DNA of 64,000 bases from Lachnospiraceae bacterium (GTDB taxonomy: Bacteria > Bacillota > Clostridia > Lachnospirales > Lachnospiraceae), in NCBI GenBank assembly GCA_017552985.1, contig JAFZNO010000134.1, positions 116,339 to 180,338 of the forward strand, written 5' to 3'. This document shows positions 42,880 to 51,034 of this stretch, in pieces. Under the pieces are notes generated by a model, which was not told where the DNA came from, searched no databases, and saw only the letters and a list, made by a program, of their open reading frames with translations. Position 1 is the stretch's first letter; each line of letters starts with the position of its first letter. Made by a program: the position numbers and the translations under genes.

Positions 42880-44940
42880 TTAAATAGTCCTAAAGTCAAC
42901 AGAATTCGCGTTGCCAAGGCTAAGATGAGCCTTTAACCTTGCATGTTCCGGATGGTCTAACCCAGGATCCTTTTTGATCAAGTCATCCACCATTTCCGAC
43001 GTCAATTTTAGGAGTTCTGCGTCAGCATATACGTCACCGATCCGGAAGGCAAATTCACCGCTTTGCCTAATACCAAACAAGTCTCCTGGGCCACGCAGCT
43101 TCAAATCCTCGGAAGCGATAAAAAAGCCATCATTTGACGCATTCAGGATCTCAAGCCTTTTCATGGTTTCCTTGGATTCGTTCGTGCTGATAAAGATGCA
43201 ATAGCTCTGCGCCTCTCCCCTGCCCACGCGTCCCCTGAGCTGATGGAGCTGGGCAAGGCCAAATCTTTCCGCATTCTCCACCATCATGACCGTCGCGTTC
43301 GGAACGTTAATGCCAACCTCGATCACCGTCGTCGACACCAGAACGTCGATGTTTTTCAATGCAAAATCTTCCATGATCCGGTTTTTGTCAGCAGGTTTCA
43401 TCTTACCGTGAAGATATTCCACGACAACGCTGTGCGGTAATGCTGCCCTTAGTTTTTCGGCGTAATCCACCACGTTTTCCGCATCATCCAGTTCTCCCTC
43501 CTCTACCTGAGGACAGATCACGTAAGCCTGATGCCCCTGGGATATCTGATTAGCAATAAATTCATAGGCTTTGGGCCTAAAATGGGTGTTGACGACGCAG
43601 TTTTTGATGGGCAGCCGTCCCACCGGCATGTCTTTGATCAGAGAGATCTGGAGATCACCGTATAATATGATCGCCAGGGTTCTCGGGATCGGCGTCGCGC
43701 TCATGACAAGCACGTGGGGTTGCAATCCCTTTCCTGCAAAGGTTTCTCTCTGACGAACCCCAAATCTGTGTTGCTCATCCGTGACGACTAACGCCAGCTT
43801 GTGATAGGTCACTTTCTCTTGGATCAACGCATGGGTGCCAATGATCAGATTTGCTTCTCCTGATGCGATCTTTTCGTATTGTAATTTCTTTTCCTTGGCC
43901 GTCATGGAACCAACCAAAAGCACGGGTTTAAAGGCAAGGCCATATTTCTCCACGTCTTTTTTCACGTTTTCAAAATGCTGCACCGCAAGGACTTCCGTTG
44001 GCGCCATGAGGGCGCCCTGATAACCGTTTGCAACGGTCATTAAAAGTGCCAAAAACGCAACGATCGTCTTACCGGAACCAACGTCACCCTGGATCAGACG
44101 GTTCATGCACTGCGGTCCTTCCAGGTCCTGCCGGATCTCCTGCCATGCCTGTTTTTGACCCTTGGTCAGGCGAAAAGGCAATGCGTCAACGTATCTGACG
44201 GTATCCGCCGTCTCGATCATGGGCCATTCATTGGGAATGGTTGCAGCATCATCCTTGTTCTTTCTAAGCTGGAGCAAAAAAGTAAAAAACTCCTCGAAGA
44301 CCAGTCTTCTCCTTGCAAGCAAGGCAGACTCCTCTTCCTGGGGAAAATGAATCTCATATAATGCAGGCTCCGCTTCCGGTATGGCAGCCTCCTGAAGCAA
44401 GTCCTCCGGAAGCCATTCTTCCTCGAAGGAATAGTCCTTCCAAATAGTTTTGAGAGCCTTTTGAATGGCTTGATTCGTCAGTCCCTTCGTCAGGGAATAC
44501 CGTGGCATCAGCATGCCCGAGATTTTTTGATATTCGTCAGGAGAATAAAACTTAGGCTGTTCCATGAGAAATGACGGGCCCTTTGTCTGAACCGTTCCGC
44601 GAAAAACGAAGACCATTCCCGGTTTAAAAAGCTTACTGAGGAACGGCATGTTGAAGAACGTAAATCCGATCATTCCCGTATCATCAGCGGCATTTACCGT
44701 CAGGATCGAAAGGCGACTGGTCTTCCTCGCCGAGGGACTGCTGACGATCCTGCAAGTCACGGCAGCCGTTTCTCCGGGGATCAGTTCCTTGATCTTCTTG
44801 GGTCCTTCAAAACGCTCATATCCCTTGGGATAATAATGCATCAGATCCCCAACCGTAAACAGACCAAGCTTTTGATAAAGTTTTAAGCTTTTTTCGCCAA
44901 TGCCCTTCACTTCTAAAAGCGACGAATCTGATTTATACAC
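42880..44940 (-). CDS. recG: ATP-dependent DNA helicase RecG
   Basis: A 686-residue branch-migration helicase. The wedge/OB domain is in the first 250 residues (VKGIGEKSLKLYQKLG, LMHYYPKGYERFE). Helicase motifs: GDVGSGKTIVAFLA (Walker A), DEQHRFGVRQR (DExH), MSATPIPRTLA and HGKMKPADKNRIM. I place the start at GTG 44940, which has GGAGG seven bases upstream. The longer frame (to 44991, TTG start) begins inside the fakA terminator and is rejected. No overlap with degV. Confidence 0.93.
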   Translation of the reverse strand: MYKSDSSLLEVKGIGEKSLKLYQKLGLFTVGDLMHYYPKGYERFEGPKKIKELIPGETAAVTCRIVSSPSARKTSRLSILTVNAADDTGMIGFTFFNMPFLSKLFKPGMVFVFRGTVQTKGPSFLMEQPKFYSPDEYQKISGMLMPRYSLTKGLTNQAIQKALKTIWKDYSFEEEWLPEDLLQEAAIPEAEPALYEIHFPQEEESALLARRRLVFEEFFTFLLQLRKNKDDAATIPNEWPMIETADTVRYVDALPFRLTKGQKQAWQEIRQDLEGPQCMNRLIQGDVGSGKTIVAFLALLMTVANGYQGALMAPTEVLAVQHFENVKKDVEKYGLAFKPVLLVGSMTAKEKKLQYEKIASGEANLIIGTHALIQEKVTYHKLALVVTDEQHRFGVRQRETFAGKGLQPHVLVMSATPIPRTLAIILYGDLQISLIKDMPVGRLPIKNCVVNTHFRPKAYEFIANQISQGHQAYVICPQVEEGELDDAENVVDYAEKLRAALPHSVVVEYLHGKMKPADKNRIMEDFALKNIDVLVSTTVIEVGINVPNATVMMVENAERFGLAQLHQLRGRVGRGEAQSYCIFISTNESKETMKRLEILNASNDGFFIASEDLKLRGPGDLFGIRQSGEFAFRIGDVYADAELLKLTSEMVDDLIKKDPGLDHPEHARLKAHLSLGNANSVDFRTI

Positions 44941-44961
44941 TGTTTTGCCTCCGTCTTGATA

Positions 44962-45004
44962 GAAAAACAGGGGCGTTCCTGCTTTTTGCAAAATCGCCCC
45001 TTTT
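44962..45004 (-). terminator. Intrinsic terminator between fakA and recG
   Basis: Minus strand: GGGGCG...TGC-AAAAA-GCA...CGCCCC followed by TGTTTTTC. Supports the shorter recG start downstream. Confidence 0.75.
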
Positions 45005-45027
45005 CACTCAATAACACAAAGTAAACT

Positions 45028-46704
45028 TTATTCCACGGATACCAGATAATAATAGATTGGCTGTCCGCCGTTTTGAAGTTCCACGTCCAGATTCGGATAG
45101 GCATCCGCGATCTTTTCACGGATCTTCTCAGCATCCTCTTCCGATACGTCACTTCCGTAGTATATGCTGATCAGTTCGGAATCCGCCCCCACCATTGCAG
45201 CTACCGTATTCAGGACAACCTCCGTCAGGTCCGTACCATTCGCAAGAATGCCATTGTCGCCGACGCCCATGTAATCGTCCTTCTTGATCTCCTTGTCGTC
45301 GATCACGGTATCCCTTACCGCATAAGTGATCTGACCAGTCTTCACCTTCCCGATCTCACTGATCATCATCTCTTCATTCTCGTCAACGGAAGATCCGTCC
45401 ATGTAATTGATCACGGCCGTGATTCCCTGAGGGATCGTCTTGGTTGGGATCACAAGAAGGTTCTTATCGGTCATGAGCTCCGCAGCCTGTCTTGCAGCAA
45501 GAATGATGTTCTTGTTGTTTGGAAGCACAAATACGTTCTCGGCATTGACCTTGTCAACGGCATCAAGAATGTCTGCCGTACTGGGATTCATGGTCTGTCC
45601 GCCTTCGATCACGTAATCAACGCCAATGCTCTTGAAGATTTCGCTTAAGCCTTCTCCTGCAGAAATCGCAATAAATCCAACCTTCTTGGGAGGCTCGGCA
45701 GGCTTCTCTGCCATGGCTGCAGCCTGTACTTCAGCCTTCTGGGCAGCCTTCTTAAGCTTCTCTTCCTGCTCAAGGCGCATGTTGTCAATCTTCAGATTCG
45801 TGAGCTGACCAAACTTTAAGCCCTTTTGGATGGCAAGTCCAGGATCATTGGTATGTACGTGGATCTTTACGGTCTCACCGTCACATACGCAAACAATGGA
45901 ATCGCCGATGGATTCAAGATATGCCTTGAAATCCATTTCCGTCTTCACGTTAAAGTTTTTATTTAACAGAATAATGTATTCCGTGCAATAACCATATTTT
46001 ACGTCAACTTCAACGAGGTTTTCCTGGGTCGTTGCAGGCTTTTCTGCAGAACTCTCAGCGGGAACGCTGAAGTCAACCTCTTTGCCAAGAAGGGCGTCAT
46101 ATGCACCCGAAAGAACCTCGATCAGGCCCTGTCCGCCGGAATCAACCACGCCTGCCTGCTTCAGGACGGGCAACAGTTCAGGCGTCTGGCTCAGAACGTA
46201 CTTACCGTGTTCCAGAACCTTTCCTGCAAAGTCTTCCAACTCAGTAACGCCTTCGTTCGAAAGCTCCTTCGCCTTGTCGGCAATGCCCTTGGCCACCGTA
46301 AGGATCGTGCCTTCCTTGGGCTTCATTACGGCCTTGTATGCCGTTTCCACTGCCTTGTCAAAGCCTTCGGTAAGAACACTCACGTTCAGGCTTTCATAGG
46401 TTTTGATCACTTTTGTGAATCCGCGGAACAATTGGGATAAGATAACGCCGGAATTTCCGCGGGCGCCTCTAAGGGATCCGCTGGAAATGGCCTTACACAA
46501 TGCCTCCATGGAAGGATTTTCGCCGAGATCATTTACTTCCTTCGCCGCAGACATGATGGTCATGGTCATGTTAGTTCCCGTATCTCCGTCAGGAACAGGA
46601 AATACGTTCAACTCATTAATATATTCCTTCTTGCTCTCTAAGTTCTTGGAACCAGCCAAAAACAACTTAGCAAGCAATTTGGCATCAATTACTTGGTAAG
46701 ACAC
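45028..46704 (-). CDS. fakA: Fatty acid kinase FakA (YloV family, DhaL domain)
   Basis: A 558-residue DAK-family kinase. The N-terminal DhaL ATP-binding domain (about 1-200) has ELNVFPVPDGDTGTNMTMT with the Mg-binding aspartates and GARGNSGVILSQL. The C-terminal FakB-interaction region ends near residue 558. With DegV/FakB proteins it phosphorylates fatty acids for phospholipid synthesis. The start is GTG 46704, behind AAGGAGG at eight-base spacing. The preceding asp23 gene overlaps this ribosome-binding site, the standard asp23-fakA pairing. Confidence 0.92.
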   Translation of the reverse strand: MSYQVIDAKLLAKLFLAGSKNLESKKEYINELNVFPVPDGDTGTNMTMTIMSAAKEVNDLGENPSMEALCKAISSGSLRGARGNSGVILSQLFRGFTKVIKTYESLNVSVLTEGFDKAVETAYKAVMKPKEGTILTVAKGIADKAKELSNEGVTELEDFAGKVLEHGKYVLSQTPELLPVLKQAGVVDSGGQGLIEVLSGAYDALLGKEVDFSVPAESSAEKPATTQENLVEVDVKYGYCTEYIILLNKNFNVKTEMDFKAYLESIGDSIVCVCDGETVKIHVHTNDPGLAIQKGLKFGQLTNLKIDNMRLEQEEKLKKAAQKAEVQAAAMAEKPAEPPKKVGFIAISAGEGLSEIFKSIGVDYVIEGGQTMNPSTADILDAVDKVNAENVFVLPNNKNIILAARQAAELMTDKNLLVIPTKTIPQGITAVINYMDGSSVDENEEMMISEIGKVKTGQITYAVRDTVIDDKEIKKDDYMGVGDNGILANGTDLTEVVLNTVAAMVGADSELISIYYGSDVSEEDAEKIREKIADAYPNLDVELQNGGQPIYYYLVSVE

Positions 46705-46717
46705 AACAAAATCCTCC

Positions 46718-47080
46718 TTAATCAATCACTCTAACACCTTCAACGTAGATGTTGATTTTTTCCACTTCCAAACCCGTAAACTCTTCGACCTTGTATTTTA
46801 CGTTGCCGATCAGATTGTCAGCAACTGCAACAATACTAACGCCATAAGCCACGATCACGTGGAAATCCAGGACCAACTTTTGATTGTTGCCTACCGTCAC
46901 GGTGATTCCCCTGCTGAGATTATCCGGTTTTAAGATGCGTGCGATTCCGTCGCGTACGTTTGCAACGGTCATTCCAACGATGCCAAAGCATTCAACTGCA
47001 ACGCTTCCGGCATACTGTGCGATCACTTCGTTATTTATGGAAATGCTTCCCATGTGAGTATCGATCGAAGAACCCTTCAT
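46718..47080 (-). CDS. Asp23/Gls24 family envelope stress protein
   Basis: A 120-residue YloU-type Asp23 protein. ISINNEVIAQYAGSVAVECFG at the N-terminus and VDFHVIVAYGVSIVAVADNL-like strands (about 70-90) are typical. Start at ATG 47080 after AGAAAGG; an ATG at 47053 is an alternative. It is followed 14 bases later by fakA. Family members associate with the membrane periphery and respond to envelope or alkaline stress. Confidence 0.88.
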   Translation of the reverse strand: MKGSSIDTHMGSISINNEVIAQYAGSVAVECFGIVGMTVANVRDGIARILKPDNLSRGITVTVGNNQKLVLDFHVIVAYGVSIVAVADNLIGNVKYKVEEFTGLEVEKINIYVEGVRVID

Positions 47081-47229
47081 AAACACACCATACCTTTCTG
47101 TCTCTTTTTGCGCGCGTCCGCTTTTAAACACAGATACGCACTATCTATAACAATATAACGTCTTTCAAGGAAAAAATAAAGTTTTATTTGGAAATTTATT
47201 GTTTTTTATAAAAAAAAGAATTTTTCTAC

Positions 47230-47258
47230 TTGCTTTTCTGAAGCGTATCTGTTATTAT
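47230..47258 (+). promoter_or_regulatory. Sigma-A promoter of rpmB
   Basis: TTGCTT (47230-47235), 17 bases, TATTAT (47253-47258), about 57 bases before the rpmB start. Confidence 0.65.
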
Positions 47259-47315
47259 AACAATGTTGTGAAATTTTGCAGCAGGAAAGATCGGTATCAG
47301 ACGGGAGGTGTCAAG

Positions 47316-47501
47316 ATGGCTAAGTGTGATATTTGTGGCAAGGGAGTACATTTCGGTAATAACGTAAGCCACTCTCATAGAAGAAGCAACGCAATTTGGA
47401 ATTCTAACGTAAAGAGCGTTAAGTGCAAGGTTGACGGCGGCGCTAAGAAGCTTCACGTCTGCACCCGTTGCTTACGCTCCGGAGCCGTAGAGAGAGCTTA
47501 A
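47316..47501 (+). CDS. rpmB: 50S ribosomal protein L28
   Basis: A 61-residue L28. Start at ATG 47316 behind GGGAGG; the longer frame back to 47199 covers the promoter. The zinc-ribbon form is evident from CDICGKG near the N-terminus and HVCTRCLRSG near the C-terminus; FGNNVSHSHRRSNAIW is the conserved L28 core. Monocistronic, between its own promoter and a terminator, and divergent from asp23. Confidence 0.96.
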   Translation: MAKCDICGKGVHFGNNVSHSHRRSNAIWNSNVKSVKCKVDGGAKKLHVCTRCLRSGAVERA

Positions 47502-47522
47502 TAGAATCGGATCAAAAAGAAA

Positions 47523-47553
47523 CGGGTTGGAGTCATCTCCTACCCGCTTTTTT
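47523..47553 (+). terminator. Intrinsic terminator after rpmB
   Basis: CGGGTTGGAG / CTCCTACCCG stem followed by a run of six Ts. Confidence 0.85.
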
Positions 47554-47591
47554 ATTGTCTAAACACGTAAAACAATTACTTCTGCGGCAAG

Positions 47592-47732
47592 TCATGAATC
47601 CGTAATGCAAAAATATCCCGCAATGCCCAAAACGGCCATGATCAGAAAACTTGCCAGCCTGTCTCTGATAAGCAACGACAAAAACATTCCAAATACGATA
47701 CAAAAAATGCCAACGCCTGCAATTTTCCTCAT
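47592..47732 (-). CDS. Small 46-residue membrane protein
   Basis: A frame of 46 codons, ATG at 47732 and TGA at 47592-47594. It encodes a basic start (MRKIAG) and two hydrophobic stretches: GVGIFCIVFGMFLSLLI, a charged turn RDRLA, then SFLIMAVLGIAGYFCIT. This is a typical two-helix hairpin. The ribosome-binding site is weak (GTGG). It sits between rpmB and gerW with nothing else in the gap. An overlapping 68-codon frame on the same strand (47533-47739) has no recognisable character and is not preferred. Family unknown. Confidence 0.5.
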   Translation of the reverse strand: MRKIAGVGIFCIVFGMFLSLLIRDRLASFLIMAVLGIAGYFCITDS

Positions 47733-47798
47733 CCGGCACACCACTTAAGTAATCCTTAAGACATTATATGCCGCTCTGCAAGGCGTTGGCACTTTGTT

Positions 47799-48212
47799 TT
47801 AGTTCTCGTTAGGGAATGCAGCGTCAAGGGCTTCCTCGTCCGTCACTTCCGCGTTATCCTTTTCCTTCTTCTTGTCCAGGAACTTGTCTACCATGTCGGG
47901 TACCATGTCAAGCACCTTCGTAACGGTATCCTGATTCTTAACGTTTACAAGCTTCACTGTTCCGTCCTGGATCACGATCACTGCGCTGGGCGTCATCTTT
48001 CCGCCAATTCCGCCGGCACCTGAACCACTTCCCTTTTGATTATTGTTTCCAGAACCTGCACCTACCCCAAAGGTCACGTCCACCAAAGGAAGAATGATGG
48101 TATCTCCAATCTTCGTAGCCTCGCCTACAACCGTTTTCGTGGAAAGCACGGTGTTCATTCCCTTTAACAAAGATTCTACAACTCCCTGAAACTGATTTTC
48201 ACTGCCTGCCAT
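47799..48212 (-). CDS. ytfJ: Sporulation protein YtfJ (GerW family)
   Basis: A 137-residue GerW/YtfJ protein. Typical blocks are VESLLKGMNTVLSTKTVVGE, ILPLVDVTFGVGAGSG, a glycine/serine-rich loop with a GAGGIGGKMTPSAVIVI core, and an acidic tail. Start at ATG 48212 behind GGAGGAAGG. In Bacillus the protein is needed for full L-alanine spore germination. Downstream of the DUF2953 gene, so an ytfI-ytfJ-like pair is kept. Confidence 0.9.
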   Translation of the reverse strand: MAGSENQFQGVVESLLKGMNTVLSTKTVVGEATKIGDTIILPLVDVTFGVGAGSGNNNQKGSGSGAGGIGGKMTPSAVIVIQDGTVKLVNVKNQDTVTKVLDMVPDMVDKFLDKKKEKDNAEVTDEEALDAAFPNEN

Positions 48213-48247
48213 AAGTCCTTCCTCCGTTCCGTGCCCCTGCACGCTTT

Positions 48248-49324
48248 TTAGCTTTCTTTATTCCGATGAACTTTTTTACGTTTTTTTCTCTTTTTTCCCT
48301 TGCGGGATTTCTTTAATTCCTGTGCCTTTTCAGGATGTTTTCTTAAGTCTATCTTCTGCCGGAGTACCCTAAACCGTTTATCGAAGAAGATCCTAAGGGC
48401 ATCGATCAATAAAGTGATCACCATGAACCTTCCCTTGATCAATACGTCAGCTTCCAAGACCTTTCTCTCAAAATCAGGCGTAACTTCCAAGGAAAACCGC
48501 TTTGGATACATGGTTTTTAATACGCAATAAACACCGTAAACGTATCCCGTGACGTCAGGAGATGCCGCTCCAAAAAGAATTCTTCCCCGGATTTTCTTTG
48601 GCAATAAATTCTTTAGGACGTGCAATATCCTTGCCAACGCATCCTTCACAAATGGCTGCGTATCTTTTTCTTCCCATAAGGCTTTATAATACTTCACGTC
48701 ATCCAGGAGTTTTTGGATTTTCTCCTTTTTCCTGGTTTTTTCGGCTTCTTTTTCTTCCTTTGATTTCTTTACTTTCGGGGGCTTTTTTGCTTTCTTCTCT
48801 GTTTGATCCTCAGACTCTTCCGTTTCTACGGACAACTCCGATTGGTCTTTCCCGGATTCTTCTGCTTTATTCTGCTCATCCTTGGCTTCTTCCGCGTTTT
48901 CTGCCTCAGTTAAGACTTCTTCCGCTTCTTCAACCTTAGTTAAGGCTTCTTCCTCCGTTCCTTCCAAAGCACTGGATTGAACTTCTGGTTTGTCAATGCT
49001 TTCTTCCGGTTCTTCAAAGCTTTCTTCCGCCTCTTGCTCTTGATGATCTTCCTTCCCGGATTCTTCCTGCTTCTCGTTGGATTCTTTCTCTTCCTTCCCC
49101 ATCAAGGTGAAAAAAGCGAGCTTCAAGATCGGCCTTGCCGGTTCGGGATAGTCAAACCGGAAGCGGATCAATCCGAAAAACCAAGACACCTTTGCATTTA
49201 GCGTTTTCCCTTCGGCATCAATCTTACCTTTTACGCGATAGCATATGGGCAAAAACAGAATCAAAAGCAGAAGGATAAGGATAAACAATAAGATTCCCAA
49301 AAGAATCTTTCCCACTATTGCCAT
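48248..49324 (-). CDS. DUF2953 (YtfI-like) membrane protein
   Basis: A 358-residue protein. An N-terminal membrane helix (about 4-27) precedes a short beta-rich stretch (VSWFFGLIRFRFDYP). A very charged Glu/Lys insert follows from about residue 80 to 195 (EEAEEVLTEAENAEEAKDEQ), then the DUF2953 region (about 220-320; ILFGAASPDVTGYVYGVYC) and a Lys/Arg-rich tail. Start at ATG 49324 behind AAGGAG; the frame to 49369 lies inside the neighbour. Its linkage to ytfJ is the known ytfI-ytfJ arrangement. Confidence 0.82.
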   Translation of the reverse strand: MAIVGKILLGILLFILILLLLILFLPICYRVKGKIDAEGKTLNAKVSWFFGLIRFRFDYPEPARPILKLAFFTLMGKEEKESNEKQEESGKEDHQEQEAEESFEEPEESIDKPEVQSSALEGTEEEALTKVEEAEEVLTEAENAEEAKDEQNKAEESGKDQSELSVETEESEDQTEKKAKKPPKVKKSKEEKEAEKTRKKEKIQKLLDDVKYYKALWEEKDTQPFVKDALARILHVLKNLLPKKIRGRILFGAASPDVTGYVYGVYCVLKTMYPKRFSLEVTPDFERKVLEADVLIKGRFMVITLLIDALRIFFDKRFRVLRQKIDLRKHPEKAQELKKSRKGKKRKKRKKVHRNKES

Positions 49325-49692
49325 TCCAAAAACTCCTTTAACCTGCAATCTTTGCGGATGGCCATGCAATCCTCCGTGATCTTCAGAACCAATGCAACTG
49401 CATCCGCATGATCATTGGCAATTCCTACGACCTTCACGGAATGATCACCGTAATAGGGTTGAACAAAGTATCTTGAAGAAAGAATTTCAATCTGATCAGA
49501 ATCATTTTCAGGCAATAGTAAAAGAAACACGTTGGAAAGCAAAGGTTTAGAGCAGATTTTATCCTTTAGTTTTTCCAAATCGTCCGGGCTTATCCCCTCG
49601 CCATAATACAATCTTGGGGAAAACTCCAATGCTCTTTTCTTCTTGACGCGAAAGATGTCTCTAACCTTCAAGTCTGTGATTACCCCATGCAT
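49315..49692 (-). CDS. Uncharacterised protein, 125 residues
   Basis: Not recognised. It starts MHGVITDLKVRDIF and has no membrane helix. The middle part carries SRYFVQPYYGDHSVKVVGIANDH and the C-terminus a Cys-bearing helix. The start overlaps the end of the NUDIX gene by 32 bases, and its stop overlaps the DUF2953 start by ten bases, so it is very likely translated as part of this operon. The compact overlaps argue that the frame is real. Confidence 0.65.
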   Translation of the reverse strand: MHGVITDLKVRDIFRVKKKRALEFSPRLYYGEGISPDDLEKLKDKICSKPLLSNVFLLLLPENDSDQIEILSSRYFVQPYYGDHSVKVVGIANDHADAVALVLKITEDCMAIRKDCRLKEFLEWQ

Positions 49693-50116
49693 TATTTTTC
49701 TTTAATTCCTGATACTCAGCGTATGCCTTCTCAAGAATCTGCTTCTCATTGGAAAACTTGAGCAGATGATACGCCTCATGATACTTGTAAAAACCGGAAT
49801 CCATGAAATATTCTTCCTTCTGAGGCTTGCTGTAATAGCTGTCAGCCATCATCAGATACCAATGGACTTCCTTTTCCACAACGTCCTCCGGAACCGTGAA
49901 CGAATACTCGCTTTTCCCAATGTACTTTACGATCTCCGCCTTAGCACCGGATTCTTCCAAAACTTCACGAAGGGCAGTCTGCGGAAACTCTTCCCCCTCT
50001 TCAACGGTTCCCTTAGGGAGAACCCAACCTTCATACTTGTTCCTTACGTTCTTATACAGCAGTAGAATCTTTCCGCGAAATATAACGACCCCGCCACAGC
50101 TTGTTGCTTCAATCAT
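49661..50116 (-). CDS. NUDIX hydrolase
   Basis: A 151-residue NUDIX protein with box GTVEEGEEFPQTALREVLEE (about 38-57) followed by SGA. The opening ATSCGGVVIFRGKILLLYKN and GWVLPKG resemble the MutT/diadenosine-polyphosphate group. Substrate not assigned. Start at ATG 50116 behind GGAGGG. It overlaps the next gene by 32 bases. Confidence 0.82.
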   Translation of the reverse strand: MIEATSCGGVVIFRGKILLLYKNVRNKYEGWVLPKGTVEEGEEFPQTALREVLEESGAKAEIVKYIGKSEYSFTVPEDVVEKEVHWYLMMADSYYSKPQKEEYFMDSGFYKYHEAYHLLKFSNEKQILEKAYAEYQELKKNNAWGNHRLEG

Positions 50117-50191
50117 CGCAATCCCTCCTGTCGGCGTGAAACACAACCTATGTCTAGTATAGTCCAAAACCACGTTCTATGCAAGTAATTT

Positions 50192-51034
50192 TCATTGTAC
50201 GCCCCGCTTTTCATGTCCCGTGGTATATTCCGCATAAGGCGGCTCCAAATCGCTTGGATCTGCCTTCAAAAAGAATGCCAGAACCCTTTCCGCCTGCACG
50301 CGGTCCTCGACCGTAAACTGCAACCTAAGGCACGCTTTATCCTGATATTTCTCTAATTCCTTGTGCAGGGACAGGGGAAGGCAATTATAGATCACGTTAT
50401 AACAATGGCGGCAAACCAACCTTACGGGAAAACTTTTATCCATGCGGTCCAAAAGAACCACCTGTTGCTCTCTCTGATTCCCCCTCCTGCAACGGTCCGT
50501 CGTCTTTGCAACGCAATTAGCCGTGACCATCATGGGAATCCGGCCATAAACGATCTTATCCCACGTAATTGGAAGTTCCAACAGGTCTTTTTGTTCAGCG
50601 CCTTTTAATTCCAAGGGCAGGCACCCTCCCGCCAATACGCCGTTCACTGCCTTTACTGCATGCGAATTCCAAAGATACAAATTATGATCTCCATAGACCT
50701 TTACGTTCTTTTCTGCGTAATATCCAAGGCCTTCCATGCTTCCGGTAAGCACGCCTTCAAACATTGCATTCTTTGCAATAAGGGCATCCACTTCTTGAAA
50801 ATAGCTTTCTTCCTTTGAACGGAGGATTTCAGGCAAGGCGAGGATCCATTCCATCCAAGGCATTTTCCCGGCAATGTCATCACAAATCCGTAATGCATCC
50901 GCCTCATCTAATAATAAGTCACTGCTTACGTACGCCCGGATCACCTTAGAACTTAATTCATTAGGCAATGAGACAAAAGCCTTCAGCTGATCCGCCTTTA
51001 GAAACGATATGGCAAATCTGCGTTCATTTATCAT
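50192..51034 (-). CDS. C-terminal half of a split U32 family peptidase
   Basis: A 280-residue protein that looks like the C-terminal half of full-length U32 proteases. A second half-barrel contains VYGDHNLYLWNSHAVKAV and a Cys-containing PMMVTANCVAKTTDRCRRG segment equivalent to the MxxxNCxxxxxxxC motif, followed by a CRHCYN pair. It begins with an ATG that overlaps the TGA of the upstream U32 gene by 11 bases. Either a stable two-subunit arrangement or an old frameshift of one gene. Confidence 0.7.
   Translation of the reverse strand: MINERRFAISFLKADQLKAFVSLPNELSSKVIRAYVSSDLLLDEADALRICDDIAGKMPWMEWILALPEILRSKEESYFQEVDALIAKNAMFEGVLTGSMEGLGYYAEKNVKVYGDHNLYLWNSHAVKAVNGVLAGGCLPLELKGAEQKDLLELPITWDKIVYGRIPMMVTANCVAKTTDRCRRGNQREQQVVLLDRMDKSFPVRLVCRHCYNVIYNCLPLSLHKELEKYQDKACLRLQFTVEDRVQAERVLAFFLKADPSDLEPPYAEYTTGHEKRGVQ

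Noticed and set aside
44941-44991. Upstream TTG start for recG
   Set aside because: It falls in the fakA intrinsic terminator, and a GTG with GGAGG upstream lies at 44940.
47533-47739. 68-codon minus-strand frame after rpmB
   Set aside because: It covers the rpmB terminator and lacks protein-like composition; the overlapping 46-codon frame with two clean membrane helices is preferred.
48440-49100. Glu/Lys-rich low-complexity stretch as a repeat array or CRISPR
   Set aside because: It is the charged insert of the DUF2953 protein; there are no regular direct repeats with spacers.
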